In this document: piece by piece, positions 43,090 to 52,220 of the stretch
Layout of the letters: each line of letters begins with the position of its first letter
Numbering within the stretch: the stretch's first letter is position 1
Assembly: GCF_900107975.1 (NCBI RefSeq)
Contig: NZ_FNVF01000001.1
Location: 418,323-482,322, forward strand
Length of the DNA: 64,000 nucleotides
Direction of reading: 5' to 3'
Source: Paenibacillus sp. UNC499MF
GTDB taxonomy: Bacteria; Bacillota; Bacilli; Paenibacillales; NBRC-103111
The notes under the pieces: model-generated
Told to the model about the DNA's origin: nothing
Seen by the model: only the letters and a program-made list of their open reading frames with translations
Databases searched by the model: none
Translations under genes and position numbers: made by a program

Positions 43090-43845
43090 ATGTACAACCA
43101 GTATCAAAATCAAGCTGGTATCGGCTCCCAGTCCCAGTATCAAAACAAGTTCCAGCCGACCGGTTATGTTCAATCTTCGTACGGTCAAAACCAGTTCCAA
43201 AATTCCCAATACGGCAGCTACCAAAACCCGCAATCGTTCCACACGGCTAACTACCGCGGCAACCAACCGGGCCATGACAGCTACCTGCGTTCGGATTCCC
43301 AAACGCCAGCACAACAGCAAGGCTTCGGACAAGGCTCCTACGGCCTGAATCAATCTTTCGGTTCCCAAGCTTTCGGCAACCAAGGAAATCAATCCTACAC
43401 GAGCCAGCAACAAGGCTACGGCCAATTCGCTTCCCCTCAGTCTTATCACACGGCTAACTACCGTGGCGATCAGCCGGGACACGACAGCTACCTGCGTTCG
43501 GATTCCCAGACTCCAGCACAGCAGCAAGGTTTCGGCCAAGCTTCTTTCGGTTTGAGCCAATCCACTGCAGGCCAAGGCTATGGCTCCCAAAACTTCGGTT
43601 CCCAGTCCTACGGTCAAGCCTACGGCCAAGGCTACGGCACGCAAAGCTATTCCCAAGCCGTGTCTCCGCAGTCTTACCACACGGCTAACTACCGCGGCGA
43701 CCAGCCGGCTCATGACAGCTACCTGAACTCCGATTCCCAAACTCCTGCTCAGCAGCAGTTCGGCGGCGGTTTCTCCAGCAGCGTAGGTTCCGCTCAATCC
43801 GGCCGTATCAACTCCGGTCTTCCGTACACGACAGGTACGTTTTAA
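43090..43845 (+). CDS. Gln/Ser/Gly/Tyr-rich protein with three 31-residue repeats
   Basis: 251 residues, not recognised. It has no signal peptide, membrane helix or cysteine, and few charged residues. Three nearly identical 31-residue units (47-77, 116-146, 193-223), each with SYHTANYRG, QPGHDSYL and SDSQTPAQQQ, are separated by spacers made of G, Q, S, F and Y. The composition recalls prion-like or phase-separating segments and some spore-coat or matrix proteins. The ribosome binding site AAAGGAGG is perfect, and codon use in the repeats is even, so high expression is likely. It stands alone between two strong terminators. A role in the spore or in stress is only a guess. Confidence 0.8.
   Translation: MYNQYQNQAGIGSQSQYQNKFQPTGYVQSSYGQNQFQNSQYGSYQNPQSFHTANYRGNQPGHDSYLRSDSQTPAQQQGFGQGSYGLNQSFGSQAFGNQGNQSYTSQQQGYGQFASPQSYHTANYRGDQPGHDSYLRSDSQTPAQQQGFGQASFGLSQSTAGQGYGSQNFGSQSYGQAYGQGYGTQSYSQAVSPQSYHTANYRGDQPAHDSYLNSDSQTPAQQQFGGGFSSSVGSAQSGRINSGLPYTTGTF
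43228..43758 (+). repeat. Three tandem-spaced coding repeats
   Basis: 93-base units at about 43228-43320, 43435-43527 and 43666-43758. They are highly similar at DNA level, with synonymous differences, which indicates old duplications kept by selection on the protein. Confidence 0.8.
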
Positions 43846-43893
43846 TTAAAAGCTGACGATCGCTCACAGCATCGTTCGGCGCAAGCTGCCAGC

Positions 43894-43925
43894 AAGCGGG
43901 TCTTCGGACCCGCTTATTTGTTTTT
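43894..43925 (+). terminator. Rho-independent terminator
   Basis: AAGCGGGTC-TTCG-GACCCGCTT stem-loop with a UUCG tetraloop, followed by a T-rich tail. Confidence 0.9.
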
Positions 43926-43952
43926 GACAAAAAGTGCGGCAGCCATTAGGAT
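43924..43952 (+). promoter_or_regulatory. SigA-type promoter for the PTS operon
   Basis: TTGACA, 17-base spacer, TAGGAT. The -35 overlaps the T-rich tail of the preceding terminator. The -10 is weak. Confidence 0.5.
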
Positions 43953-43979
43953 CGAAATAGAGAGGAGGCAGGGCTTAAG

Positions 43980-45872
43980 TTGAACTGGATGGGAAATTTG
44001 CAGCAATTCGGGCGTTCTTTAATGCTTCCGATGATTACGCTCCCTGTTGCCGCAGTACTTATACGACTGGGAATCCTGCCATGGGACAGTATGGGGGCGG
44101 CATGGCTCGGCGACATGATGCTGCTTGCGGGTCATACTATTTTTACATATTTGCCGCTCGTATTTGCGGTTGGCGTTGCGCTCGGCTTGACGGAGAACGC
44201 GGGCATCACAGGGCTTTCCGCACTGATGAGCTACTTTTTATTCACCGTACTGACCCAGCATCAGCTGGGCGAAACGTTTCAACTGGGCGTCGCGGGAGGA
44301 ATTCTGATCGGTCTGCTATCGGCGGTCGCGTACCACCGGTGCAAGCGAATCCAACTCCCCGAATACGTGCAGTTTTTCGGAGGGCCACGGATGGTCCCGC
44401 TTATTATGGGAGTCGTTACGCTCATTCTGTCCATTCTGATGATCAAGCTGGGCCCTCTCCTGGAGAACGGGATGGAGCAGCTGACGGCATGGGTTCTCAG
44501 CCTGGGCGGATTCGGCGCTTTCTTGTACGGCATCGCGCATCGTCTTCTTGTGCCTTCCGGACTTCATTATATCCTGAACAATTTCTTCTGGTTTCAGCTG
44601 GGTGCCTACAAAGAACCGAACGGAGACATGGTGTACGGCGATCTCCCCCGTTTCTTCGCGGGTGATCCTACGGCCGGAGCCTACATGGCCGGATTGTATC
44701 CGATTATGATGTTCGCGCTTCCCGCAATCGCCTTCGCCATTATTCACGAGGCGCGGGAAGATTTGAAGCCGCATGTACGGGTAACTTTTTTGACGGCGGC
44801 GCTGACATCTTTTCTGACCGGTGTCACGGAACCGATTGAATTCGCCTTTCTGTTCGTGGCTCCTTATTTGTTCGTGATTCATGCCATTTTATCCGGTTTC
44901 GCCATGTGGATCGCGTATGCGCTTAATATTTCGCATGGATTCTCTTATTCCGCCGGAGCTATCGATTTTGTCATTAACGAGCATTTGTCGCGCAACGGGT
45001 GGATGCTCATTCCCATCGGGCTTGTATTCGGAGCGGTCTATTATGTCATGTTCAGGTACGCCATCCGGCGTTACCGCATTCCGACCCCGGGACGGGAAGA
45101 AGGCTCATCCCTTGAAGAATGGGCGGGCGACATCCCTTACCGGGCGCCGCTTATCGTCCAAGCGCTCGGAGGCAAGGGGAATATCAAGAAAATCGAAGCC
45201 TGCATTACAAGGCTGCGGCTGACGCTTGAATCCGACCGTCTCATGGATATCGCGGCGCTGAAGCATTTGGGGGCGGCCGGGGTCATCCGTTTGGGCGGCG
45301 GCAACGTGCAGGTTGTTTTCGGCACATTCTCGGAATTGATCCGGGAAGAAATCATGAAGCTGCTGCGTAAAGACATCCAGCTCGTGCTTTTCAGCTCACC
45401 TATGACGGGGAGAATGATTCCCCTGGAAGAAGTTCCGGACCGCATCTTTGCCGCAAAAATTGTCGGCAGCGGGGTTGCTTTTATACCGGATAAAGGAGAG
45501 CTGCTGTCGCCGGTTGCCGGTAAAATCATGCACGTCTACCCGACGATGCATGCGCTCGGAATTCAGACAGAGGAAGGGCTTGAAGTTCTGCTGCACATCG
45601 GCATCGACACATCCACATTAACCGGAAATTTCTTCGAGGCCCAGGTAAAGCCCGGAGACGAGGTAGAAGCGGGGCAGCTGCTGATCCGTTTTAACTACAA
45701 TCAGTTAAAGAAGCACGCCAAATCGCTGGCCACCCCTATGGTGATTACTAATTCGGACCGTGTCAAATCATGGAGCTTCGCCCCTTATAAATCCGTTAAA
45801 AAAGGGCAGGCGTCCGTGATGTCCGTTGTGCTGAAAAAACCGGAACAGAGCGGAGGGACTTCAAATGTTTAA
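43980..45872 (+). CDS. nagE: PTS permease EIICBA, N-acetylglucosamine type
   Basis: 630 residues in three PTS domains. EIIC (about 1-365) has eight or more membrane helices and GDLPRFFAGDPTAGAYMAGL, a pattern of the GlcNAc branch rather than glucose. EIIB (about 390-465) has the phosphorylated Cys408 in ACITRLRL. EIIA (about 480-625) has His524 and the phospho-accepting His539 in VLLHIGIDT. It imports and phosphorylates the sugar using phosphate from PEP through enzyme I and HPr. GlcNAc is the best guess; glucose is not excluded. TTG start after AGAGGAGG, with ATG 43989 as an alternative. The last 8 bases overlap ptsI. Confidence 0.88.
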   Translation: MNWMGNLQQFGRSLMLPMITLPVAAVLIRLGILPWDSMGAAWLGDMMLLAGHTIFTYLPLVFAVGVALGLTENAGITGLSALMSYFLFTVLTQHQLGETFQLGVAGGILIGLLSAVAYHRCKRIQLPEYVQFFGGPRMVPLIMGVVTLILSILMIKLGPLLENGMEQLTAWVLSLGGFGAFLYGIAHRLLVPSGLHYILNNFFWFQLGAYKEPNGDMVYGDLPRFFAGDPTAGAYMAGLYPIMMFALPAIAFAIIHEAREDLKPHVRVTFLTAALTSFLTGVTEPIEFAFLFVAPYLFVIHAILSGFAMWIAYALNISHGFSYSAGAIDFVINEHLSRNGWMLIPIGLVFGAVYYVMFRYAIRRYRIPTPGREEGSSLEEWAGDIPYRAPLIVQALGGKGNIKKIEACITRLRLTLESDRLMDIAALKHLGAAGVIRLGGGNVQVVFGTFSELIREEIMKLLRKDIQLVLFSSPMTGRMIPLEEVPDRIFAAKIVGSGVAFIPDKGELLSPVAGKIMHVYPTMHALGIQTEEGLEVLLHIGIDTSTLTGNFFEAQVKPGDEVEAGQLLIRFNYNQLKKHAKSLATPMVITNSDRVKSWSFAPYKSVKKGQASVMSVVLKKPEQSGGTSNV

Positions 45873-47595
45873 AGGGATAGGAGCTTCATCGGGGATCGCC
45901 ATGGGTCCCGCATACGTGATCCCCGCCTGGGACTGGGAGTTCCCGGATAAAATGGTGGACGCCACAGATTTGTCGTTTGAATTCGAACGGCTGTATGACG
46001 GGATTCGTTCGTCCAAAGACGAATTGGAACATATCAAGCAAGAGATCCGGGACGTCCTCGGCCAGGAGCAGTCGTATATTTTCGACGCCCACCTGGCGAT
46101 TTTGGAAGATCCCGTGTTTATGAACGAAATTCAGGGCATCATCAGCCGGCAGTATAAAGCCGCGGAGGTGGCCGTCAAAGAAGTGATCGACAAATTCGTC
46201 GAAATGTTCGACGTGCTGGACGATGACTATATGAAAGAACGGGCCATGGACATCAAAGACGTAGGCAACCGTCTGCTAAAGCATCTGCTGGGCAGCGGCG
46301 ACGACATCCCGCCTCCGGTGGATCACTCGTATGTTTTGGTGGCCAAAGAGCTCACCCCTTCTCAGCTCGTGCATCTGGACCCGGCCCGTGTTCTCGGTAT
46401 CGTCACGATGATGGGCGGGCTCACTTCGCACACGTCGATTATGAGCCGGGCAATGGGAATCCCCTTCGTGCTGGGACTGGAGGGCAAGCTCATTCGGCCC
46501 ATTCAGAACGGAGATTTGATGATCGTGGACGGCGAGGAAGGGATCGTCTATGTGAACCCGGACAGCGCCACCGTGGAGCTCTACGAGTCGCGTAAGACGG
46601 ACTGGCTGATGCACCGGGAGCGCCTGCAGGAAATTGCTCATGTCCCGTCCATGACCCAGGATCATAAACAGGTCCGGCTGGCGGCGAACATCAGCTCGAT
46701 CAAAGAAATCGATCAGGCGCTCAAAAACGGCGCCGTCGGGGTCGGCTTATTCCGTTCGGAATTCCTGTACATGGACCGCGACTCGCTTCCGGACGAAGAG
46801 GAGCAGACCGAGGTGTACAAACAGGCGGCGGTCAAGCTGGACGGCAGGCCGCTCATCATCCGCACGCTGGATATCGGCGGCGACAAGAAGCTGGATTATC
46901 TTCCGCTTCAGGTCGAGGAGAACCCGGCACTGGGATGCCGGGCTATCCGGATCTCGCTGGAGCGGCGCGAGCTGTTCAAAACCCAGCTCCGCGCGATTTT
47001 GCGGGCCTCGCACTTTGGTCAAGTAAAGCTTATGTACCCGATGATCTCTTCGCTCGGGGAGCTCAGGCAGGCCAACGCGCTGCTGGCCGAAGCCAAGCAG
47101 GAGCTGAGAAGCCGGGGCAAGCCTTTTAACCCGGATATCGAGGTCGGCTTGACCATCGAAGTGCCGGGCGCGGCCCTGATCGCCGACATTCTGGCGAAAG
47201 AAGTCGATTTCTTCAGCATCGGAACCAATGATCTCACTCAGTTCGTGCTGGCGGTCGACCGGATGAACGACAGCATCGCGCACTTGTATAACCCGTATCA
47301 TCCCGCCGTTATCCGGCTGCTGAAGCTGACCATTGACGCGGCCAAGGCGGCCGGTATCCCCGTCGCCGTATGCGGCGAGTTCGCGGGGGACATCCGCGCG
47401 CTTCCTATATGGCTCGGTCTCGGCATCGAAGAGCTGAGCATGTCCATCCAGCTTATCCTTCCGATCAAGCACCGTCTGCTGACGAGCAATCACGCCGAGT
47501 GCGAACGCCTGCTTCAGGAAGTGCTGAAATGCGGATCCAGCGAGGAAATCGAGCAGGTGCTGCGGCAGGCGGATTCCAGATCGAGCGCTTCTTAA
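45865..47595 (+). CDS. ptsI: PTS enzyme I (phosphoenolpyruvate-protein phosphotransferase)
   Basis: 576 residues, usual length. Takes phosphate from PEP and passes it to HPr. Phosphorylated His189 in GGLTSHTSIMSRAMG; HPr-binding helices in the first 150 residues; PEP-binding (TIM-barrel) domain with LFRSEFLYM and the GTNDLTQFVLAVDR motif; Cys in AVCGEFAGD near the end. It overlaps the PTS permease gene by 8 bases. No ptsH is beside it, so HPr must come from elsewhere. It supplies both this permease and, through HPr, the catabolite-control genes in the window such as GlpK and CcpA. Confidence 0.95.
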   Translation: MFKGIGASSGIAMGPAYVIPAWDWEFPDKMVDATDLSFEFERLYDGIRSSKDELEHIKQEIRDVLGQEQSYIFDAHLAILEDPVFMNEIQGIISRQYKAAEVAVKEVIDKFVEMFDVLDDDYMKERAMDIKDVGNRLLKHLLGSGDDIPPPVDHSYVLVAKELTPSQLVHLDPARVLGIVTMMGGLTSHTSIMSRAMGIPFVLGLEGKLIRPIQNGDLMIVDGEEGIVYVNPDSATVELYESRKTDWLMHRERLQEIAHVPSMTQDHKQVRLAANISSIKEIDQALKNGAVGVGLFRSEFLYMDRDSLPDEEEQTEVYKQAAVKLDGRPLIIRTLDIGGDKKLDYLPLQVEENPALGCRAIRISLERRELFKTQLRAILRASHFGQVKLMYPMISSLGELRQANALLAEAKQELRSRGKPFNPDIEVGLTIEVPGAALIADILAKEVDFFSIGTNDLTQFVLAVDRMNDSIAHLYNPYHPAVIRLLKLTIDAAKAAGIPVAVCGEFAGDIRALPIWLGLGIEELSMSIQLILPIKHRLLTSNHAECERLLQEVLKCGSSEEIEQVLRQADSRSSAS

Positions 47596-47626
47596 CCCGT
47601 TTTCACTAAACAAGGAGGGATTTACT

Positions 47627-48172
47627 ATGACCGTACAGGATTTGAAAGGCCAGCGCATACTGGCGTTTGTCGATGAGGAATTTGAGGATCTGGAAATGTG
47701 GTACCCCGTTCTGCGCCTTCGGGAAGCGGGGGCAGTCGTCGATATCGCGGGGCCTAAAGCGCGGGAAATCTATCACGGCAAATACGGCGTGCCGATTACG
47801 ACGGATGTCGCCTTCGAAGACGTAAGCGCGGCCGATTATGACGGGCTGTACGTGCCTGGCGGCTGGGCGCCCGATAAACTGCGCAGATATGCCGATGTTC
47901 TGCGGTTTACCCGCGAGATTCACGAAGCGCAGAAACCGATTGCGCAGATTTGTCATGCGGGCTGGGTTTTGATTTCGGCCAAAATCGTGGAAGGCTATAC
48001 GATGACCTCTACGCCCGGCATCAGGGACGATCTTGAAAATGCCGGAGCGATCTGGGTGGACGAGGAAGCCGTGGTCGACCGCAATATCGTTTCGGGACGG
48101 CGCCCCCCGGATCTGCCCGCTTTTATGAAAGCTTTTATCGAGGTGCTGATTCAGAAGAAAGCTTCCAATTAG
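47627..48172 (+). CDS. DJ-1/PfpI family protein (YfkM-like)
   Basis: 181 residues. Type-1 glutamine-amidotransferase-like fold with nucleophile Cys in AQICHAGW (near 108) and a Glu at DEEFEDLEMW near 17. Members act as deglycases, stress proteases or general stress proteins; Bacillus YfkM is a SigB-controlled stress protein. The activity here is unknown. ACAAGGAGG precedes the ATG, 31 bases after ptsI, so it may be the third gene of the operon. Confidence 0.9.
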   Translation: MTVQDLKGQRILAFVDEEFEDLEMWYPVLRLREAGAVVDIAGPKAREIYHGKYGVPITTDVAFEDVSAADYDGLYVPGGWAPDKLRRYADVLRFTREIHEAQKPIAQICHAGWVLISAKIVEGYTMTSTPGIRDDLENAGAIWVDEEAVVDRNIVSGRRPPDLPAFMKAFIEVLIQKKASN

Positions 48173-48338
48173 CGTTTTGCGCCTAAGATTATGCCGTTTG
48201 CGGAATAAATTTAAATTTTCAAAAAAAGGGAATATGTGACAGTCTCCGAAAAGCAGGAATATCATTCACTCGGATAGAAGTAGCTTAAGTAAGACGAAGA
48301 CAGCAAGTTTCTATCGGCTGCTAAAGGAGTGAGTGATT

Positions 48339-48785
48339 ATGCAAAAAGGGTACTGCTGCGGACAACCGGTTCATCTATGTCTCAGGACCGTCGTATTTCA
48401 ACAAAAGGTTGAGATTGAAAACGTACCCATCTACTCATGCGAAGCATGCGGGAAAAGCGTTGTTTATTCGAGCGTAAAGCCTAAAGTGACGGAATTGATC
48501 GATACGCTGGGCCCGGAGCCGGAAAAGCAGATCCTGCGGTTCGAGGACGTGTCCGAAGTGGCCTGTCTCATCGTCCGGCTTGCCTGTTCCTCCGAAGAAG
48601 GGTATGGGTTCAAGCAGGCGGTGGAGGAAAGGGTCAATGAGCTGCTGGATCTCTTGCTTCTGGCTGCCTCTGTCGGGGATACGGGCTGGACGGGGGAAAT
48701 CCGCAGCAGACTCGCTCAAATCAGCGAGCATATGCTGACGGACGACCGGCTGCAGGAAGCTTTTGCGGATAAGACAAGGAGCTGA
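48339..48785 (+). CDS. Zinc-ribbon protein (YgiT/YokU-like start), function unknown
   Basis: 148 residues. The first 60 residues look like a small zinc ribbon: CC at 6-7, VHLCLRT, then CEACG at 34-38 (the expected two-plus-two cysteine arrangement, one pair adjacent rather than CxxC). The rest is helical (VEERVNELLDLLLLAASVGD) with no known motif. The ATG at 48339 follows AAAGGAG at nine bases. Similar ribbons occur in YgiT/MqsA antitoxins, but no toxin gene or helix-turn-helix is present, so an antitoxin role is unlikely. Confidence 0.75.
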   Translation: MQKGYCCGQPVHLCLRTVVFQQKVEIENVPIYSCEACGKSVVYSSVKPKVTELIDTLGPEPEKQILRFEDVSEVACLIVRLACSSEEGYGFKQAVEERVNELLDLLLLAASVGDTGWTGEIRSRLAQISEHMLTDDRLQEAFADKTRS

Positions 48786-48957
48786 CTGCAGGCGGCGACT
48801 TTCCTTACAAACCTGTCCGCCGGATGGGCTTGGACAAGATTTCAGCCGATTACTTAGCCAACTTGAACGATGAGATTCCTGCCGGAGCGGGTAAGATCAT
48901 CGCCGGGTTGGCTTTCATGCGTATTTTTTGCTACTATTAGGTGTGAAAGTGTTTTAA

Positions 48958-48986
48958 TTGCGAAAAGGGAAATAATGTCGTATGAT
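48958..48986 (+). promoter_or_regulatory. SigA-type promoter for ccpA
   Basis: TTGCGA, 17-base spacer, TATGAT. The transcription start would be near 48993, about 45 bases before the start codon. Confidence 0.65.
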
Positions 48987-49039
48987 AGTCTGTAATATGG
49001 CAAGGACGACGAATATTTGAATAAATGGAGAGAGTGACC

Positions 49040-50044
49040 GTGACCGTTACTATTTATGACGTAGCAAGAGAAGCAGGAGTATCGATGGCCACGGTTTCGC
49101 GTGTCGTCAACAATAACCCGAACGTGAAGCCGCAAACAAGGAAGAAAGTATTCGAAGCAATCGAACGGCTCGGTTACCGCCCCAATGCTGTTGCCCGGGG
49201 ACTTGCATCGAAGAAAACAACGACAGTCGGCGTGGTTATCCCTGATATTTCAAACTCGATTTTCGCTGAAGTCGCGCGCGGAATCGAAGATATTGCGAAC
49301 ATGTACCATTACAATATTATTTTGAGCAACGCCGACAAGAAGAAGGAGAAAGAAATCCGCGTCATCAACACCCTGCTGGAGAAGCAGGTGGACGGGCTTC
49401 TCTTTATGGGCGGCGTGGTAACGGAAGACCACATCAACGCGTTCCGGACTTCCTCCGTTCCGGTTGTGCTCTGCGGCACGGCCGACGAGCAGAACGTAAT
49501 GCCGTCCGTCGATATCGATCACGAGAAAGCGGCATACGATGCCGTGCAGCTTCTGATCGAGAGCGGCCACCGTACGATCGCTATGATCTCCGGGCCTCTT
49601 CAGGACCCGGCTAACGGCTTTGCCCGCTACCACGGCTACAAGAAGGCACTGGAGAACGCAGGCATCGAAGTGAACGAAGATTACGTAAGACTGGGCAACT
49701 ACCGGTATGAATCGGGAATCGACGCGACGGATTATTTCCTGAAGCTGCCGACGCGCCCAACCGCTATTTTCTCGGCGACGGACGAAATGGCGATCGGCGC
49801 CATTCACAAAATCCAGGACGAAGGGCTTTCCGTACCGAAGGATATTTCCGTGATGAGTATCGATAATATCCGGATGGCTTCTATGGTGCGTCCTCAATTG
49901 ACGACAGTGGCACAGCCTATGTACGATATCGGCGCCGTGTCCATGCGTCTGCTTACGAAATTGATGAACAAGGAAACGATGGAACTTACTCAAGTCGTTC
50001 TCCCGCATGAAATCATTAAGCGCAGCTCAGTGGCTCCTCGTTGA
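49040..50044 (+). CDS. ccpA: Catabolite control protein A
   Basis: 334 residues, LacI/GalR family. With HPr-Ser-P it binds cre sites and represses or activates carbon genes. Helix-turn-helix at 1-25 ([20 protein letters not shown]), hinge helix with [11 protein letters not shown] near 48-58, and a periplasmic-binding-protein-like core with [20 protein letters not shown] and [13 protein letters not shown]. This is the CcpA branch, not a sugar-specific regulator. The frame opens at ATG 49025, but the GTG at 49040 gives the standard MTVTIYDVA start, nine bases after GGAG. Likely targets in this window are acsA and the beta-helix gene. Confidence 0.96.
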   Translation: MTVTIYDVAREAGVSMATVSRVVNNNPNVKPQTRKKVFEAIERLGYRPNAVARGLASKKTTTVGVVIPDISNSIFAEVARGIEDIANMYHYNIILSNADKKKEKEIRVINTLLEKQVDGLLFMGGVVTEDHINAFRTSSVPVVLCGTADEQNVMPSVDIDHEKAAYDAVQLLIESGHRTIAMISGPLQDPANGFARYHGYKKALENAGIEVNEDYVRLGNYRYESGIDATDYFLKLPTRPTAIFSATDEMAIGAIHKIQDEGLSVPKDISVMSIDNIRMASMVRPQLTTVAQPMYDIGAVSMRLLTKLMNKETMELTQVVLPHEIIKRSSVAPR

Positions 50045-50083
50045 GCCGCTTTTTGTTGAGCGGAAAGTAGAGGATACACAAGA

Positions 50084-50782
50084 ATGATAAATAAAATCGG
50101 TCTCATCGGTGCGATGAATGAAGAAATCGAGCTGCTTGTCGGCGGAATGAGCGGCGTAACCGAAACGACGAAAGCCGGCATTACATACAGGGAAGGCCAG
50201 TTTGAAGGCAAATCGGTTGTGGTTTGCAAATCGGGAGTAGGCAAGGTGAATGCGTCCGTCTGCACGCAAATTCTGATTGACGGCTTCGGCGTAGACGCCG
50301 TTCTGTTTACGGGCGTTGCCGGGGCGCTGGATCCCGAGCTGAACATCGGCGATATCGTGATCTCCACGTCCTGCATGCAGCATGACATGGATGTGACCCC
50401 ACTTGGCTTCCCGCGCGGGGTAATCCCTTACGAGGAAATCTCGGTCTTCCAGGCGGACCCTGGGCTGGTTGAGCTGGCGGATGCGGCGAGCCGCGAGCTG
50501 TTCGAGGGAAGAACGAAGCAGGGACTCGTACTGTCCGGAGACCAGTTCGTCGCTTCGCGCGACAAAGTGGCGGAGCTTCACCAGGAGCTCGGCGGGACCT
50601 GTACGGAGATGGAAGGTGCGGCTGTGGCGCAGGTTTGTTCCATGAACAAAATACCGTTCGTCGTTATCCGGTCCATGTCCGATAAAGCGGACGGCTCGGC
50701 ACACGTTAACTTTGCGGAGTTTACCAAGCAGGCTTCCGAAAATTCGCACCGGATCATTGAACATATAGTGCGCTCTTTATAA
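50084..50782 (+). CDS. mtnN: 5'-methylthioadenosine/S-adenosylhomocysteine nucleosidase
   Basis: 232 residues. Cleaves MTA and SAH (and 5'-deoxyadenosine) to adenine and the thioribose, feeding methionine salvage and removing SAH. Motifs: GLIGAMNEEIELL at the start with the catalytic Glu near 13, GVAGALDP near 78, EMEGAAVAQV with the ribose-binding Met-Glu near 173-175, and the catalytic Asp in RSMSDKADG near 198. Its gene follows ccpA by 39 bases but ends with its own terminator. Confidence 0.96.
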   Translation: MINKIGLIGAMNEEIELLVGGMSGVTETTKAGITYREGQFEGKSVVVCKSGVGKVNASVCTQILIDGFGVDAVLFTGVAGALDPELNIGDIVISTSCMQHDMDVTPLGFPRGVIPYEEISVFQADPGLVELADAASRELFEGRTKQGLVLSGDQFVASRDKVAELHQELGGTCTEMEGAAVAQVCSMNKIPFVVIRSMSDKADGSAHVNFAEFTKQASENSHRIIEHIVRSL

Positions 50783-50794
50783 CAGAGGCATATT

Positions 50795-50833
50795 AAAAAG
50801 GCTGACCGGGTTTCTCGACCGGTCAGCCTTTTT
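50795..50833 (+). terminator. Rho-independent terminator of mtnN
   Basis: AAAAGGCTGACCGG / CCGGTCAGCCTTTT, a 14-base perfect stem followed by T. Confidence 0.93.
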
Positions 50834-50984
50834 GATCAACGGTTTTGCATGCGGCCTTTACGACAGGCATCCGCGGGTGGTTGACCCAACCGTCATGTGA
50901 CGCCGAGCACCACGCGTTGGGAGCTTCGCGCGAGGCGGAAGAAGAGCAGGCAAAATATAACGCAGGAATAAAAGCAAACTCAAT

Positions 50985-51003
50985 AAAAAACCGCGGGGAC
51001 CGC
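50985..51003 (-). terminator. Weak terminator of acuC
   Basis: On the minus strand GCGG-TCC-CCGC followed by a T-run, 3 bases after the stop. The stem is only 4-5 pairs. Confidence 0.45.
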
Positions 51004-51005
51004 TC

Positions 51006-52184
51006 TTATTTTAAATAAAGCAGAGCGATCTCAACGGTTTTTTTGTTTTTCTCGGTAATAATTTCCCGGCGGGGGATCGGTTCCCAATCATCGACGGCAT
51101 CGAGCCAGGTGGCAGGCAGCTTTACAGGGCTGCCCGGCTGATGCTCGGCAATCCAGGCAGAGGGCAGGGGAAGGAGCGGATTACTATCCAGCTCCTGAAG
51201 CAGAGGGTTGCCGGTCATGACGAGCCAGACCAGGCTCCAGGCACGCGGAACGACTCTGTAGATGTCGTATCCGCCGCCGCCGAGCGCAACCCAGCGGCCT
51301 TCGCACCACTTGTCTGCCAGCTCGCGGATAAGCTCGGGCATCCTTTTGTAGATCCGCATGGAACAGTGCACATGGGCCAGCGGATCAAGGGCATGCGCGT
51401 CGCAGCCGTGCTGCGACACGATGATATCGGGCTTGAAACGCTCAATCAGCGGCACCAGAACCGCTTCAAAGCTTTCAAGCCAGGAGTCGTCCTCGGTGTA
51501 CGGCTCCACCGGAATATTCACGCAGGTGCCGAAAGCTTCGCCCTCGCCCCGCTCCGTCACATCGCCCGTCCCCGGAAATAAATACTTTCCGGTTTCATGG
51601 ATAGAGAACGTGCATACGCGCGGATCGCTGTAGAAGCTCCATTGCACGCCGTCCCCGTGGTGGACATCGGTGTCGATATACAGCACCTTCGCGTTGTAAT
51701 GCTCGGTCAGATGGGCGATGGCGGCTGAAGCGTCGTTATAGACGCAGAAGCCGGCTCCCTTGCTCTGCAGAGCGTGGTGCAGGCCCCCGCCCAGATGGAA
51801 CGCGCGCTTTGCCCTGCCTGACATAACGGTATCTGCAGCTGTTATGGAACCGCCGACGACCATTGAGGTCACGTCGTGCATCCAGGCGAAATAGGGCGTG
51901 TCCTCGGTGTCCAGGCCGTACTTCGCGGCACTGTTTACCCATTCAAGCGAGGGAGAGAGCTCGCTAAGCGCTTTCACGGCGTCGATGTAAGCAGGCTGAT
52001 GAACGCGGAGAAGCTCGTCATCCGTGGCTACACGTGGAGTGACGATTTCGGAGTCGTCCAGCGCTCCTGCTTTTCTGAGAAGGTCAATCGTGAGCAGCAG
52101 TCTTTTCGGATTAAACGGATGTTCCTCGTTGAACTTGTAGGTCGCTTCATGCTCGTTAAATACAAAAACCGATTCGTTCTTCAT
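51006..52184 (-). CDS. acuC: Acetoin-utilization protein AcuC, histone-deacetylase-type lysine deacetylase
   Basis: 392 residues. In Bacillus AcuC removes the acetyl group from acetyl-CoA synthetase and reactivates it. Zinc and catalytic residues are visible: HLGGGLHHA near 129-137, then DTDVHHGDGV near 171-180 (Asp and His ligands), and GGGGYD near 300. Transcribed with acuA upstream, 36 bases apart. The CBS protein AcuB, which lies between these two in Bacillus, is missing. GGGAGG precedes the ATG. Confidence 0.94.
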   Translation of the reverse strand: MKNESVFVFNEHEATYKFNEEHPFNPKRLLLTIDLLRKAGALDDSEIVTPRVATDDELLRVHQPAYIDAVKALSELSPSLEWVNSAAKYGLDTEDTPYFAWMHDVTSMVVGGSITAADTVMSGRAKRAFHLGGGLHHALQSKGAGFCVYNDASAAIAHLTEHYNAKVLYIDTDVHHGDGVQWSFYSDPRVCTFSIHETGKYLFPGTGDVTERGEGEAFGTCVNIPVEPYTEDDSWLESFEAVLVPLIERFKPDIIVSQHGCDAHALDPLAHVHCSMRIYKRMPELIRELADKWCEGRWVALGGGGYDIYRVVPRAWSLVWLVMTGNPLLQELDSNPLLPLPSAWIAEHQPGSPVKLPATWLDAVDDWEPIPRREIITEKNKKTVEIALLYLK

Positions 52185-52220
52185 CTCGAGCTGTTCCTCC
52201 CGTAACCCAGGAAATGGTTC

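Noticed and set aside
43228-43758. Regularly spaced repeats as a possible CRISPR-like array
   Set aside because: The units are 93 bases, vary at synonymous positions and stay in frame inside a well-expressed gene; they are protein repeats.
44081-44665. 194-codon open frame within the PTS permease
   Set aside because: Out-of-frame overlap with a membrane protein whose helices are continuous in the other frame.
48339-48785. MqsA/YgiT-type antitoxin
   Set aside because: The zinc-ribbon start is similar, but there is no helix-turn-helix and no neighbouring toxin gene.
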